A stretch of 35,227 bases of DNA from Desulfuromonadales bacterium (GCA_012974445.1 JAAXQG010000150.1:1-35227); one strand, 5' to 3'. Numbered from the stretch's first letter, positions 1 through 10,712 are shown. A program made the numbers and translations. The notes: generated by a model from the sequence alone, not told the origin.

Positions 1-3000
1 TTCTATTCCCAGTTCAGCGCTGAGAAAAAAATTCTTCTTCAACATGAAGCCGACCATATTCGCGAAGGGGCCAGGGAGATCATTGACGACTTCCTGTTCA
101 CTGAAAGCGACCTCCTGTTCCTCTCTGAATTGCATTATCTGAAGGATTTTATTGCCAACCCATCGGAAGAACATCGAGAGAAAGTGGAAAACGAGTTTCT
201 CTCTTTTGTTAAAAAGAAGGGCTACTTAGATCAACTGCGGTATCTGGACAACGAAGGGCTCGAGAGGATCCGGATCAATAACAATGAGGGGGCTCCCTCG
301 GTGGTTGTCCAGGAGAAATTACAGAACAAGAGCGACCGGTATTATTTCATAAAGGGTATGGCTCAGGGCGAACATGAGATCTACATTTCCCAACTGGACC
401 TGAATATGGAGCAGGGGAAAATCGAACTGCCCCACAAGCCTATGATCCGTTTTGCCACACCGGTCTATGATTTTGATGGCCGCAAAAGCGGGCTTATCGT
501 GATGAATTACCTCGGAGAGTCCCTGATAACTAACCTGCTGGAGACTACCGTAGATCTGGCGGGTGAAATCATGCTCCTGAACTCTGATGGATACTGGCTC
601 CACAGCGGGAACCCCGAACAGGATTGGGGATTCATGATCAAGCAGAGAAATGAACAACTTTTCCCGGCTCAACGGCCCGAGGCCTGGGCTCAAATATCCA
701 GCAGTGAAAATGGGCAGGTCATCACCTCCCGGGGGCTGTTCACCTATACAACCATTTACCCCACCAATGCTCATAGAGGGCGTGTGGCGGCACCGCAGAA
801 GCCCTTATCAAGGACTAGCGGGGCCGAAGAAGGTTACCATTGGAAGCTGGTATCCCAAGTGTGCGACGAGACTCTGACAGCTATCCTCTTTGCCCATCTC
901 ACCTGGCTGATCAATTTTGCCATTTTCATCCTGTCCCTGCTCACCATCGCCTGCTGGCACTTTGCACAAACGTCTGAAAAGAAAAAACTGGCGGAGCTTG
1001 CGCTTGTGGAGGCAAAGCGCAACGCAGATCTGGCCAATGCCGCCAAAAGTGAGTTTCTGGCCAACATGAGTCATGAGATCCGCACCCCGATGAACGCCAT
1101 CATCGGCATGACTCATCTGCTGCAGAAAACCCCCCATACAGAAAGGCAAGCCGACTACCTGAACAAGCTCTTCGCCTCTTCCCAGAACCTTCTGGTTGTG
1201 ATTAACGACATTCTCGATTTTTCAAAGATTGAAACGGAAAAAATCAACTTCGAGCATATTGAATTCGACCTGAACCAGGTTTTCCTCAATCTCTCCAACA
1301 TGGTCAGCCTGAAGGCTCAGGAAAAAGAACTTGAGCTTGTCTTCGACTTGCCGCCGACACTTCTCGCCTATCTTATGGGCGACCCGCTGCGCCTGGGTCA
1401 GGTCCTGCTCAATTTGACCATCAACGCCATCAAATTCACAGAGAAAGGGCATGTGTGCGCGAAGTTACGCATACTTGAAAGCAGCGATGACTCTGTGACT
1501 CTTGAATTTTCGGTGAGCGACACAGGAATAGGGATAACCCCGGAACAACAGAAGCATCTCTTTAGCTCCTTCGCACAAGCTAACGCTTCGACGACGCGTC
1601 GATTTGGAGGCTCAGGACTGGGGCTGGTGATCTCAAAGAGGCTGATTCAATTGATGGGTGGGGACATTGAGGTAACTAGCGTTGCGGGCAGGGGAAGCAC
1701 TTTCAGCTTCCAAATCCCTTTCTCGTTGGCTCCGAAGCGCAGTGTTCTGACGGAGCAATATGAAGGAGGATTCAAGGAGCGGCGAGTGCTGGTGGTCGAT
1801 GACAACAACATGGCCCGGAATATTTTGTGCTCATATCTGCGGGATCTCGGTTTCGATGTTACCCCGAAGGACTCGGGACTGGCGGCACTGCAAGAGCTCA
1901 AACGAGCTGAATGCGAGAACGAGCGGCCCTATGCCCTGGTTTTCCTGGATTGGATGATGCCAGAGGTCGACGGTGCTGAGACCGCCGCAATGATTCGAGA
2001 ACAATTCAAGGAACATTCGCCCTCAATTCTCATGATGGCTGCCCTGGGAACTGAACCGGAGCTACCTGAGCAATGCAATGGCCTGGTCGTCGCCGTGCTG
2101 ACCAAGCCCCTGACGCGCTCATCTCTCTACAACGGCCTCATGGAGGCCCTCTATGGTGCAATGCCCAACCCCATGTTACCGACCATTGATTCAGCACCCC
2201 CTAAAGGACTGGACGATATACGAGGGGCTCGCATTCTTTTGGTAGAAGACAACGAAATCAACCAGGAAATCGCTACCGAACTACTTAAGAGCGAAGGATT
2301 TGCCGTAGAAGTAGCAAACAACGGCCTTGAAGCGACGCAAGTCATTGAATCGATCAGCAATAATGCAGAGCAGATCCCCTTTGATGCGGTGCTGATGGAT
2401 CTTCAGATGCCGGTCATGGATGGATACCAGGCATCGCGCCGTATCTGTGAGCAGGGGGCGACAACAATTGTTCCAATTATTGCGATGACAGCCGACGCAA
2501 TCATCGGTGTCAAGCAGCGCTGCCTTGAGGCAGGAATGGTTGATTACGTTACAAAACCTGTCAACCCTCAGGAGTTTTTCACCACCCTGATTCGCCATAT
2601 CAAGCCGCGACAGAACAAAGTCTCTGCTAGAAAAACCGAAACGATCCATCAACTTCAAAAACTTAAAAACCTCAACATTACCGAGGGAATCGCTCGGATT
2701 GGCGGCAATGAACAGAGCTATTTGCGGCTACTTCGCAGCTTCATCAATAACTACCAGAATCATCCCAGGGACATCAAAGAGGCCTTGATCGCAGATAAAA
2801 AAGATGAAGCGCAACGATCCGTCCACAAGCTTAAAAGTGTCGCCGGGAACCTGGGAGCAACATCTGTCTATGAGGCCTTGCGAACCCTTGAAAAGGAGGT
2901 ACCGTGCATCGACGATCCTGCGCAGAGTATTGAATACAGACAATTCGAAAGTCTGCACCAGGAGCTGATAAACGAGCTGGAATGCTTATTCCAATCCATA

Positions 3001-3288
3001 GGTGAAGCTGCAATGCGACCCTCCCCCGTCCATGAGGCAGGCATCAACAGAAATAGACTCTCCACGCAGTGCCGAAGCCTGGCCCGAATGCTTCAAGAGA
3101 ACGACCTGAATGCACTGAGGGTCTTCGAAAAACTACGCACCGAGTTAGGCCCTGAAGGCTGCGAGGAATCCTTACACGGACTGGATGTTGCGCTGAATTG
3201 TCTGGATTTCGAAACGGCTACTGGTTGGCTTCGAAAGCTGGCAAACCGGGCTGATCTGAGTCTGAAAGGAGAAGACCATGAACACTGA
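1..3288 (+). CDS. Hybrid sensor histidine kinase (5' partial): sensor-TM-HisKA-HATPase-REC-REC-HPt
   Basis: The frame is open from base 1 without a stop, so the gene runs off the left edge; the TTG at 130 is only an internal codon. Counting residue 1 at base 1, about 1095 residues are visible. Residues ~1-290 look like an extracytoplasmic Cache-type sensor. A membrane helix lies near 297-320, followed by a short helical linker. HisKA carries the H-box [11 protein letters not shown] (phospho-His ~358). The ATPase has the N-box near 461, DTGIGI and [16 protein letters not shown]1 has an acidic pair near 600 and acceptor Asp ~650; REC2 has acceptor Asp ~800; the C-terminal HPt has SVHKLKS (His ~942). 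Inference: a His-Asp-His-Asp phosphorelay whose likely output is the overlapping downstream HD-GYP regulator. REC1 reads MMAA where a conserved Thr/Ser is expected. The ligand cannot be told from sequence. Confidence 0.95.
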   Translation, partial: FYSQFSAEKKILLQHEADHIREGAREIIDDFLFTESDLLFLSELHYLKDFIANPSEEHREKVENEFLSFVKKKGYLDQLRYLDNEGLERIRINNNEGAPSVVVQEKLQNKSDRYYFIKGMAQGEHEIYISQLDLNMEQGKIELPHKPMIRFATPVYDFDGRKSGLIVMNYLGESLITNLLETTVDLAGEIMLLNSDGYWLHSGNPEQDWGFMIKQRNEQLFPAQRPEAWAQISSSENGQVITSRGLFTYTTIYPTNAHRGRVAAPQKPLSRTSGAEEGYHWKLVSQVCDETLTAILFAHLTWLINFAIFILSLLTIACWHFAQTSEKKKLAELALVEAKRNADLANAAKSEFLANMSHEIRTPMNAIIGMTHLLQKTPHTERQADYLNKLFASSQNLLVVINDILDFSKIETEKINFEHIEFDLNQVFLNLSNMVSLKAQEKELELVFDLPPTLLAYLMGDPLRLGQVLLNLTINAIKFTEKGHVCAKLRILESSDDSVTLEFSVSDTGIGITPEQQKHLFSSFAQANASTTRRFGGSGLGLVISKRLIQLMGGDIEVTSVAGRGSTFSFQIPFSLAPKRSVLTEQYEGGFKERRVLVVDDNNMARNILCSYLRDLGFDVTPKDSGLAALQELKRAECENERPYALVFLDWMMPEVDGAETAAMIREQFKEHSPSILMMAALGTEPELPEQCNGLVVAVLTKPLTRSSLYNGLMEALYGAMPNPMLPTIDSAPPKGLDDIRGARILLVEDNEINQEIATELLKSEGFAVEVANNGLEATQVIESISNNAEQIPFDAVLMDLQMPVMDGYQASRRICEQGATTIVPIIAMTADAIIGVKQRCLEAGMVDYVTKPVNPQEFFTTLIRHIKPRQNKVSARKTETIHQLQKLKNLNITEGIARIGGNEQSYLRLLRSFINNYQNHPRDIKEALIADKKDEAQRSVHKLKSVAGNLGATSVYEALRTLEKEVPCIDDPAQSIEYRQFESLHQELINELECLFQSIGEAAMRPSPVHEAGINRNRLSTQCRSLARMLQENDLNALRVFEKLRTELGPEGCEESLHGLDVALNCLDFETATGWLRKLANRADLSLKGEDHEH

Positions 3289-4411
3289 TGAGGATACCCG
3301 GGACCAAATTCTCATTGTGGACGACAGTCCCGAGAACATCGTCATACTGAGCGAATTATTGTATAAATACCGTTGCGCATTCGCACTCAATGGCGCCGAT
3401 GCTATCGCAAAGACTCACGGAAATGAGCATTTCGATCTGATTCTGCTCGACATCATGATGCCTGAGATGAACGGTTACGAGGTATGCCGTGAACTGAAAA
3501 AGCATCCGAAAACCCGCTCGATCCCGATCATCTTTATTTCATGTCTGAATACTAGCCATAACGAAGCCGAAGGGCTTGAACTTGGTGCGGCTGACTATAT
3601 CAGCAAGCCATTCAACCCCGCGGTCGTCAAGGTCCGGGTCAAATGCCAACTGGAACTGCGGAGGGTTCAAACAGCCCTTCGGGATCAGAACGAGCTTCTG
3701 GAGGAAATAGTTCAGGAAAGAACGGCGGAGCTGGAGAGAACAAGGGCAGCAACCATCCTGAGCCTCGCGTCACTGGCTGAAACCAGGGACAATGAGACGG
3801 GAAATCACATCCGTCGAACCCAGGCCTACGTCAATGCCCTGGCCCTGCACCTCAACGACCGGGTCCCGCCAGAGCAGAGGCTCAACCGGTCGACGGTTAA
3901 CCTGCTGACCCAATCGGCCTCTCTGCATGACATCGGCAAAGTCGGAGTAAGAGATAGTATTTTACTCAAAACAGGCCCCCTGAATCAGCTGGAGTTCGAG
4001 AAGATGAAGGAGCACTGCCTCTACGGGCATCAGGCCCTGCTGGCTGCCGAGAGGGAGCTGGAAACCAGCAGTTTTCTGCGCTACGCCCGGGAGATCGCCT
4101 ACAGTCATCACGAACGCTGGGACGGCAGCGGATACCCGCAGGGCCTTCGGGGGGAAGCAATTCCCCTGGGGGCGCGACTGATGGCGATCGCGGACGTGTA
4201 CGATGCGCTGATCAGTCGCCGGGTCTACAAAGAGCCCATGCCCCACAGCCAGGCGGTACAGATCATCACCCAGGGCGATGGCCGCACCAGTCCGAAGCAT
4301 TTCGACCCTGTGCTTTTGAATATATTCAGTGAGATACACGGAGAATTTACATCAATCGCGCAGCGCTACAACGATGAGGAGCACAGCGACTATGGGGTTG
4401 CCACGGCGTAA
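3278..4411 (+). CDS. Two-component response regulator with HD-GYP phosphodiesterase domain (RpfG-like)
   Basis: 377 residues. N-terminal receiver with acidic pair D15/D16, acceptor D58 ([12 protein letters not shown]) and K110 (SKPF). A helical coiled-coil linker spans ~125-165, then an HD-GYP domain with HDIGK (H217, D218) and [10 protein letters not shown] (GYP at 285-287). All signature residues of the c-di-GMP-hydrolysing HD-GYP family are present, so activity is expected. The ATG overlaps the kinase stop by 11 nt and is preceded by AAAGGAG, which indicates translational coupling and a kinase-regulator pair. Inference: phosphorylation through the kinase's HPt domain changes c-di-GMP turnover, typically affecting motility or biofilm formation. 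The target process is unknown. Confidence 0.94.
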   Translation: MNTDEDTRDQILIVDDSPENIVILSELLYKYRCAFALNGADAIAKTHGNEHFDLILLDIMMPEMNGYEVCRELKKHPKTRSIPIIFISCLNTSHNEAEGLELGAADYISKPFNPAVVKVRVKCQLELRRVQTALRDQNELLEEIVQERTAELERTRAATILSLASLAETRDNETGNHIRRTQAYVNALALHLNDRVPPEQRLNRSTVNLLTQSASLHDIGKVGVRDSILLKTGPLNQLEFEKMKEHCLYGHQALLAAERELETSSFLRYAREIAYSHHERWDGSGYPQGLRGEAIPLGARLMAIADVYDALISRRVYKEPMPHSQAVQIITQGDGRTSPKHFDPVLLNIFSEIHGEFTSIAQRYNDEEHSDYGVATA

Positions 4412-4450
4412 CCACTGCTGGCTTTGAACTCCGGCCTGCCGCGCCAGCGT

Positions 4451-4474
4451 CCCCTCCCCTGGCGGGAGGGGTTT
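4451..4474 (+). terminator. Intrinsic terminator after the kinase/HD-GYP unit
   Basis: Perfect 8-bp GC stem (CCCCTCCC at 4451-4458 with GGGAGGGG at 4464-4471), 5-nt loop, then TTT. It lies 40 nt after the HD-GYP stop and before the end of convergent dnaB. There is no T tract on the opposite side, so it serves the + strand unit. Confidence 0.75.
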
Positions 4475-4492
4475 CTCTAGAGATAAAGTTCC

Positions 4493-5863
<1,371 letters not shown>

Positions 5864-5885
5864 CGGCTTAACTCCAAAAAGAATG

Positions 5886-5916
5886 AAAAAAAAAGGGCGC
5901 CAGAAGCGCCCTTTTT
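5886..5916 (-). terminator. Terminator-like hairpin between rplI and dnaB
   Basis: On the - strand: GGGCGC, 5-nt loop, GCGCCC, then a run of nine T. It starts 26 nt past the rplI stop (5943), and the T run ends 22 nt before the dnaB ATG, so no promoter fits between it and dnaB. It may act as a partial terminator that lowers dnaB expression relative to the ribosomal genes. Confidence 0.8.
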
Positions 5917-5942
5917 CAGTTTGATGCAACCGGGGTTGAGGA

Positions 5943-6392
5943 TTACTCAGCCTCGGCTTTTACCACGACCTTGACGCTGGCAACAATGCTGGCCTGCAGC
6001 TTGAGCTCGACGCTGTACTCACCCACAAGCTTGATGGGCTCGGCAAGCTGAAGCTTCTTGCGGTCGATCTCTACACCGGCGCTGGCGAGCTTCTCTGCGA
6101 TGTCCATAGCGGTAACGGAACCGAAGAGTTTGCCTTCTTCACCGGCCTTGAGTTCGAAGGTGCAGGTGATCTGCTCGACCTTGGCCTTAAAGGCCTCGGA
6201 ATCCTGAGCAAGTTTTACGCGCTTGCGATCGAGTTGACGCTTGTGATGCTCCAGTTCCTTGACGCTGGACTTGGAAGCCAAAGCAGCCATGTCACGGGGC
6301 AGCAGGTAATTTCTGGCATAGCCAGGCTTGACGGTGACGATCTCACCGATGTTGCCCAGTCCATCCACGCTTTCTTTAAGAATTATTTTCAT
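5943..6392 (-). CDS. rplI: 50S ribosomal protein L9
   Basis: 149 residues, the usual L9 length. The N-terminal globular domain begins MKIILKESVDGLGNIGEIV and continues with VKPGYARNYLLPRDMA, followed by the long charged connecting helix (~41-75) and a C-terminal rRNA-binding domain with GKLFGSVTAMDIAE. AGGAG lies ~10 nt before the ATG. L9 binds domain V of 23S rRNA and helps keep the reading frame. It is separated by 24 nt from the upstream DUF2232 gene. Confidence 0.98.
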   Translation of the reverse strand: MKIILKESVDGLGNIGEIVTVKPGYARNYLLPRDMAALASKSSVKELEHHKRQLDRKRVKLAQDSEAFKAKVEQITCTFELKAGEEGKLFGSVTAMDIAEKLASAGVEIDRKKLQLAEPIKLVGEYSVELKLQASIVASVKVVVKAEAE

Positions 6393-6416
6393 CTATCTGT
6401 CTCCTGTAAAAAGGAA

Positions 6417-7343
6417 CTAAGGTTTCTTTTTATTGAATTTGCGAAAATCGACCCACATATCAAACACCCCGACTCCCATGATGATCAGAGGTATGGGGTT
6501 GAGAATCAGGATCAGGGTATAACCCAGAGCCCGAAGCGCCGGTGCGACCCGGCGAGTTCGGAACCAGGCACTGACCACAGCCAACCCCTGTAGAAAATAG
6601 AGGGGAAGGAGTATAACCAGCAGATTCAGCGCGATGTGCTTGATTTCGTCCACCGGAACAAGCATGGCTGAGCCCGCTGCAATCAGCGGCCAGATCAGTA
6701 AATCGGGCAGACGAAGCTGCCAGAATTCAGATCCCCGGATTTGGTAGAGTTTGTCGCCGGCCTTGCGGAGCATCGCCACTAACAACAATACCGAAATACC
6801 TACCCATACCGTGCTCAGACCAAAATAGGCTCTCGCCATGAACTGGCCCATCTTGGAAATCGTCGCCTTAAGTTCATCGAGCTGCTGCTCGGTAAAACCC
6901 TGCTCACGATAGACCTCCAGGGCCTGACTGATGTTCCTGTCGACCTCGGCGGTTATGGTGGAGCTGACCGTCTGCCCCTGAAGCAAGGTAAAGGAACCGA
7001 GCATGGGAAGCCCCACGATGGCGACCACCGCGGCAGTCAATGCTGCCGAGCTTCCCCAGGATATCCCCCTTCGTAGCAGCAGCGGAAGCATCAGAGCGAT
7101 TATGCCGTACTGCAGAACGAAGGACGCTGCCGCCTCTATATTTCCCAGCAGCGCAATTCCGATGGTGGCCATCAGAACGGCCAGCAGCCCCGCCTGAGTA
7201 CCCGCTCTCATCTGGGCGTAGGCCGCAGGTAAAGGGGTCACCAGATTGAGCAGCGCACCGACTGGGCCGAGGATCAGGGAAGCCTGGAACAACAGTGCCG
7301 TTGCAACGGCTCCTCCCAGTGCAAACCTCACCCCGAGCGTCAT
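6417..7343 (-). CDS. DUF2232 (YybS-like) multi-pass membrane protein
   Basis: 308 residues, strongly hydrophobic, with about seven to eight predicted membrane segments (roughly 7-30, 38-60, 66-85, 95-118, 175-195, 220-240, 250-270, 275-295). A hydrophilic stretch (~125-165) between segments is rich in Gln and Glu. The C-terminus ends in a basic cytoplasmic tail, WVDFRKFNKKKP. Composition and position, between rpsR and rplI, fit the DUF2232/YybS family that also sits beside rplI in some Firmicutes and delta-proteobacteria. No catalytic motif was recognised and the function is unknown. It lies 15 nt after rpsR, so it is expected to be co-transcribed with the ribosomal genes. Confidence 0.8.
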   Translation of the reverse strand: MTLGVRFALGGAVATALLFQASLILGPVGALLNLVTPLPAAYAQMRAGTQAGLLAVLMATIGIALLGNIEAAASFVLQYGIIALMLPLLLRRGISWGSSAALTAAVVAIVGLPMLGSFTLLQGQTVSSTITAEVDRNISQALEVYREQGFTEQQLDELKATISKMGQFMARAYFGLSTVWVGISVLLLVAMLRKAGDKLYQIRGSEFWQLRLPDLLIWPLIAAGSAMLVPVDEIKHIALNLLVILLPLYFLQGLAVVSAWFRTRRVAPALRALGYTLILILNPIPLIIMGVGVFDMWVDFRKFNKKKP

Positions 7344-7358
7344 CGCAGTGCCCCTTTC

Positions 7359-7670
7359 CTAGCGGCCCATTCCCTGGCGCTGAGTTTCCGAGCGGTACTG
7401 ATCGGTGGTGTTCGAAGTAGAGAAGGGCAGCAAAGCCATGAGACGGGCACGTTTGATGGCCAGAGTGATTTGACGCTGATGCAATGCGCAGCTGCCGGAA
7501 ATACGACGGGGCACAATCTTGCCACGCTCACTGATGAACTGACGCAGCGGACCGATATCCTTGTAATCAACGACAGAGTTCTTGTCGGAGCAGAAACGGC
7601 AAATTTTGCGACGGCCCCAACGTTTCTTGGGGGGGGCGCCACCAGTTCTTCTTTGTGGTTCAAAAGCCAT
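7359..7670 (-). CDS. rpsR: 30S ribosomal protein S18
   Basis: 103 residues. The S18 core is clear: [19 protein letters not shown], then [18 protein letters not shown] and [23 protein letters not shown]. Longer than the ~75-residue E. coli protein, with a basic Gly/Pro-containing N-terminus and a polar C-terminal tail of ~20 residues. Three cysteines (CRFC and CALH) resemble the zinc-binding form of S18. It binds S6 and 16S rRNA in the platform. Another open frame overlaps it (7340-7663) but lacks ribosomal protein features. A run of eight C on the coding strand (7629-7636) encodes Pro-Pro. Confidence 0.97.
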   Translation of the reverse strand: MAFEPQRRTGGAPPKKRWGRRKICRFCSDKNSVVDYKDIGPLRQFISERGKIVPRRISGSCALHQRQITLAIKRARLMALLPFSTSNTTDQYRSETQRQGMGR

Positions 7671-7705
7671 GAGTACTATCCTCCAGTTTTTTTAAATTGA
7701 GTGAT

Positions 7706-8083
7706 TTATTCTTCGTCAGCTGCAACGACGGCTTCGGCTTCGGCTTCGGCGTCGGCATCGGTCACGACCACAGGCGCCTCTTCCACGACAGCGGGCTTGG
7801 GCTCAACCTGAATGGTCTGGAACTTCATGATGGACTCGTCGATACGCAAGAGACGCTCAAACTCGGTGATGACCTCGGGCTTGGAGCTGTGATCGAGGAG
7901 AACATAGGTGCCGCGGCTTTGCTTGCGGAGGGGATAAGCAAGCGAACGCATTCCCCAGTCATTTACAACAATGTTTTCGGTGCCATGGCCGGTGAGAATC
8001 CCCTTGAATTTCTCGAGGATTTCCTGGTAGGCATCACCGACGACTTCGGGATGAACAATGATCATAGTTTCGTAACTGCGCAT
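7706..8083 (-). CDS. rpsF: 30S ribosomal protein S6
   Basis: 125 residues. The S6 fold starts MRSYETMIIVHPEV and includes NDWGMRSLAYPLRKQSRGTY and LRIDESIMKFQTIQVE. The C-terminal ~25 residues are an acidic Ala/Glu/Asp tail encoded by a short GCxGAx-type repeat. AGGAGG lies about 10 nt before the ATG. S6 pairs with S18 on the 30S platform. First gene of the rpsF-rpsR-DUF2232-rplI-dnaB unit, behind a ~100-nt leader with two hairpins. Confidence 0.97.
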   Translation of the reverse strand: MRSYETMIIVHPEVVGDAYQEILEKFKGILTGHGTENIVVNDWGMRSLAYPLRKQSRGTYVLLDHSSKPEVITEFERLLRIDESIMKFQTIQVEPKPAVVEEAPVVVTDADAEAEAEAVVAADEE

Positions 8084-8116
8084 ACTTCTCTCAACCTCCT
8101 TACGGGTTATCTAGCC

Positions 8117-8160
8117 CCGGCTCAAGCCGGAACAAGGAGACGGTGCCCCAATAGCACCGT
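8117..8160 (-). promoter_or_regulatory. rpsF leader with two hairpins, possible S6:S18 autoregulatory element
   Basis: On the - strand the leader has a perfect 7-bp hairpin (ACGGTGC/GCACCGT, 8140-8160, loop 7 nt) and, closer to the gene, a 5-bp hairpin CCGGC-TTGA-GCCGG (8117-8130). These precede the AGGAGG ribosome binding site at 8095-8100. Many bacteria regulate rpsF through an S6:S18-binding leader containing a CCG element. Position and CCGG content fit, but the consensus was not verified. Confidence 0.35.
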
Positions 8161-8180
8161 ACCAAAAAAGAACTAGTCTA

Positions 8181-8208
8181 CTTATCACAGAGCAGCGTGT
8201 TGCCGCAA
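8181..8208 (-). promoter_or_regulatory. Candidate promoter of the rpsF operon
   Basis: On the - strand TTGCGG (8203-8208) is followed after 16 nt by GATAAG (8181-8186), four of six -10 matches, giving a leader of about 95 nt before rpsF. It lies in the 220-nt gap between ychF and rpsF, where a promoter is expected. Weak match. Confidence 0.35.
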
Positions 8209-8303
8209 CTGGTTTTAACGACGACTGAAAAACGTACCACGCCAGGGTGCAATAACGACCGATGCCTGATGCTTCCCAGGATCCTTCGACACTGGACGAA
8301 GCC

Positions 8304-9398
8304 TCAGACGTTGAAGCGAAAATGCATCACATCGCCGTCATTGACGACGTATTCCTTCCCTTCGAGGCGCATCAGCCCCTTTGCCTTGGCACCGGCTTCA
8401 CCGCTCTGGGCGATGTAGTCATCGTAGGCGATGACCTCGGCACGAATGAAGCCTTTTTCAAAATCGGTATGAATGACCCCTGCGGCTCCGGGGGCTTTGG
8501 TACTGCGGGTGATGGTCCAGGCACGAACCTCCTTGACCCCGGCAGTAAAATAGGTAATCAGTCCCAGCAGCTCGTAGCCGGCAAAGATCATACGGTCCAG
8601 CCCGCACTTATCCAGCCCCAGGTCGCTGAGAAATTCGGTCTTCTCTTCGGCATCGAGTTCGGCGATCTCAGCCTCAATCTTGCCGCAGATGGTAACGAAT
8701 TCAGCGCCCTGCCCTGCGGCGTGCTGACGCACGATATCCACGAAGGGGTGCTTTCCGGCCAGGTCATCTTCGGCGACATTGGCCACATAGAGAACAGGCT
8801 TGGCGGTGATCAGATGCAGGTCCCGAAGAAGGTCCATATCGCTGTCGGACAGATCCAGAGCAGTGACGGGTTCCCCTTCATTCAGGACTTCCCTGACCTT
8901 AGTCAGCACCTCTAGCGTCTCACGGGCGACCTTGTCACCGCTTTTTGCAAGCTTCTCGATACGGGTGACACGCTTTTCCACAGAATCAAGGTCGGCCAGG
9001 TTCAGCTCGGTCTGTATAACCTCGATATCACGCAGAGGATCAATGCTGCCGTCGACATGCACAACGTTATCATCCTCGAAGCAGCGAACAATATGGGCGA
9101 CAGCATCGACCTGTCGGATATGCCCCAGGAACTGATTCCCAAGCCCCTCTCCCCTGCTGGCACCCTTGACCAGTCCTGCGATATCGACAAACTCAATTGT
9201 GGTCGGTAGAACATTCTGAGGATTCACAACCGCCGCGAGGGCGTCGAGGCGAGGGTCGGGAACAGCAACGACACCGACATTGGGCTCAATGGTACAAAAA
9301 GGATAATTGGCCGCCTCGGCTCCGGCCGAGGTGATAGCGTTAAAAATAGTCGATTTGCCGATATTTGGAAGCCCTACGATGCCACACTTGAAACCCAT
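8304..9398 (-). CDS. ychF: Redox-regulated ATPase YchF (Obg family)
   Basis: 364 residues, the usual YchF length. G1 GLPNIGKST near the N-terminus, switch region [15 protein letters not shown]3 [10 protein letters not shown] and G4-like NVAEDD in place of NKxD, which in this family gives ATP rather than GTP preference. The C-terminal TGS domain has [13 protein letters not shown] and ends MHFRFNV. It is a cytoplasmic translation-associated ATPase linked to ribosome binding and stress response. It follows pth, as in many proteobacteria. A terminator-like hairpin stands only 14 nt before the ATG, and the ribosome binding site (GGGTGG) is moderate. Confidence 0.97.
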   Translation of the reverse strand: MGFKCGIVGLPNIGKSTIFNAITSAGAEAANYPFCTIEPNVGVVAVPDPRLDALAAVVNPQNVLPTTIEFVDIAGLVKGASRGEGLGNQFLGHIRQVDAVAHIVRCFEDDNVVHVDGSIDPLRDIEVIQTELNLADLDSVEKRVTRIEKLAKSGDKVARETLEVLTKVREVLNEGEPVTALDLSDSDMDLLRDLHLITAKPVLYVANVAEDDLAGKHPFVDIVRQHAAGQGAEFVTICGKIEAEIAELDAEEKTEFLSDLGLDKCGLDRMIFAGYELLGLITYFTAGVKEVRAWTITRSTKAPGAAGVIHTDFEKGFIRAEVIAYDDYIAQSGEAGAKAKGLMRLEGKEYVVNDGDVMHFRFNV

Positions 9399-9412
9399 GA
9401 TCGATCCACCCT

Positions 9413-9446
9413 TAAAAAATAAAGAGCCCGGAAGAAAACCCGGGCT
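9413..9446 (-). terminator. Terminator-like hairpin between pth and ychF
   Basis: On the - strand: AGCCCGG (9440-9446), 8-nt loop, CCGGGCT (9425-9431), then CTTTATTTTTT. It lies 32 nt after the pth stop, and its T-rich end is 14 nt from the ychF ATG. Confidence 0.8.
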
Positions 9447-9478
9447 TCGCTGTGCCTAGGAAGCGGCTGCACCGTCGA

Positions 9479-10054
9479 TTAATCCAGAAGCGACTTGCCG
9501 TTATACTGATTCATTGCCGGATTCAACCCCGATGCCACGATAGCTTCAACCGCCTCAACGGCCTCATCAATCACCCGGGCAAGATGCTGACGCTCCTGAG
9601 CGCAGAAGGCAGAGAGTACATGACGCGAAACGTCGCCCCCTTCTACGGGACGACCAATTCCGATCTTGAGCCGGACGAAATCACCGGTCCCCAGTACATC
9701 CTTGATATGCCGGATGCCGTTCTGGCCCCCGTGCCCCCCGCCGAACTTTATGCGTAAAGAGCCAAAAGGGAGATCGATATCATCATGCACAACGACCAAA
9801 TCCCCCGGAGCACATCCGAGGGATTTGACGGCGGAACCAACGCTGGCTCCGCTGAGATTCATGAAGGTCTGAGGCAGCAGCAGAGCCACCGACTCTCCGG
9901 CAACCCTGCCCTGGGTGAAGAGCCCCTGATGGGACTTTTTCTTCAGCATCAGACCAAAGCGCTCAGCAAGACGCTCGACCACCATGAATCCGATATTGTG
10001 CCGGGTACTGCTGTACTTTTCACCGGGATTGCCCAGACCGACAAGCAATTTCAC
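9479..10054 (-). CDS. pth: Peptidyl-tRNA hydrolase
   Basis: 191 residues, typical length. MKLLVGLGNPGEKYSSTRHN carries N9 and catalytic H19; PQTFMNLSG carries N66; VVHDDIDLP carries D92, matching the E. coli Asn10/His20/Asn68/Asp93 set. It hydrolyses the ester bond of peptidyl-tRNA released by ribosome drop-off. It lies 15 nt after rplY in the prs-rplY-pth-ychF order common in bacteria, so co-transcription with rplY and prs is likely. Confidence 0.97.
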   Translation of the reverse strand: MKLLVGLGNPGEKYSSTRHNIGFMVVERLAERFGLMLKKKSHQGLFTQGRVAGESVALLLPQTFMNLSGASVGSAVKSLGCAPGDLVVVHDDIDLPFGSLRIKFGGGHGGQNGIRHIKDVLGTGDFVRLKIGIGRPVEGGDVSRHVLSAFCAQERQHLARVIDEAVEAVEAIVASGLNPAMNQYNGKSLLD

Positions 10055-10069
10055 TGCACAGTCTCCGGA

Positions 10070-10675
10070 TCAGGCCTCAGCAGCGGCTTCTTCACCCTCT
10101 TCGGCACCCGCTTCAGGCTTGCGGCCAGTGAGGGTAACCACGGTGAAGTTAACATCGTGGGGAGCTTCGACGCCTGCGGGAAGAGCAATGTCTTCAATAT
10201 GAATAACATCGCCGATATCCATGGCGCTTACGTCGACAGTGATCGCCTCTGGGATAACACCGGGGAGGCAGTTGATCTCGAGCTCATGACGGATCACCTG
10301 AAGAATGCCACCAACCTTCTCACCCACTGCGGGCCCAACGGTAACAACGGGGACCATAACGGTCATGGCTTCCTTGAGGTTAATAACCTGAAGGTCGGCA
10401 TGGAGAAGATCGCGAGAAATGGCCGAGACATCGAGGTCCTTCAGGACAACTACCTTGCCTTCAACAGCGGGAGCGCCGGTGAGGGTCAGAAGGGTATTCC
10501 AGCCGGCAGCAGTCCTGATAGCAGCCTTGAGGTCCTTGACGTTAACGGAAACAATGGAAGGCTCGACAGACTTGCCATAAACCACTGCAGGAATCATCCC
10601 CTCGCGACGAAGCCTACGGGAAATACCCTTACCGGTTTCATCGCGCTGGATTACGTTCAGTTGTGCTTGTGCCAT
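10070..10675 (-). CDS. rplY: 50S ribosomal protein L25, long Ctc/TL5 form
   Basis: 201 residues. The N-terminal 5S rRNA-binding L25 domain (~1-92) has ISRRLRREGMIPAVVYGKS and WNTLLTLTG. The C-terminal Ctc domain (~95-188) has VPVVTVGPAVGEKVGG and VDVSAMDIGDVIHIEDIALP, plus an acidic Ala/Glu tail. The two-domain form is the general stress protein Ctc/TL5 type rather than the short E. coli L25. CGGAGG lies 8 nt before the ATG. Its position between prs and pth is a widely conserved arrangement. Confidence 0.96.
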   Translation of the reverse strand: MAQAQLNVIQRDETGKGISRRLRREGMIPAVVYGKSVEPSIVSVNVKDLKAAIRTAAGWNTLLTLTGAPAVEGKVVVLKDLDVSAISRDLLHADLQVINLKEAMTVMVPVVTVGPAVGEKVGGILQVIRHELEINCLPGVIPEAITVDVSAMDIGDVIHIEDIALPAGVEAPHDVNFTVVTLTGRKPEAGAEEGEEAAAEA

Positions 10676-10697
10676 TTATCTATCCTCCGTAATTCGT

Positions 10698-10712
10698 TGT
10701 TCAATATGAACA
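10698..10712. repeat. Short inverted repeat between prs and rplY
   Basis: TGTTCA-ATA-TGAACA, a perfect 6-bp inverted repeat in the 46-nt prs-rplY gap, about 25 nt before rplY. No T tract follows, so it is not a terminator. It could be an mRNA hairpin or a small operator. Confidence 0.5.

Noticed and set aside
5864-5929. Longer dnaB frame starting at 5929
   Set aside because: The added residues translate a GC hairpin plus T tract (terminator) and show no DnaB similarity; the ATG at 5863 has GGAG at proper spacing.
7340-7663. Second - strand frame overlapping rpsR
   Set aside because: Ser/Pro/Arg/Val-rich with no homology; the rpsR frame has all S18 motifs.
7729-7770. Short GCTTCG-type repeats in rpsF
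   Set aside because: They encode the acidic Ala/Glu tail of S6 and are not a CRISPR or other array.
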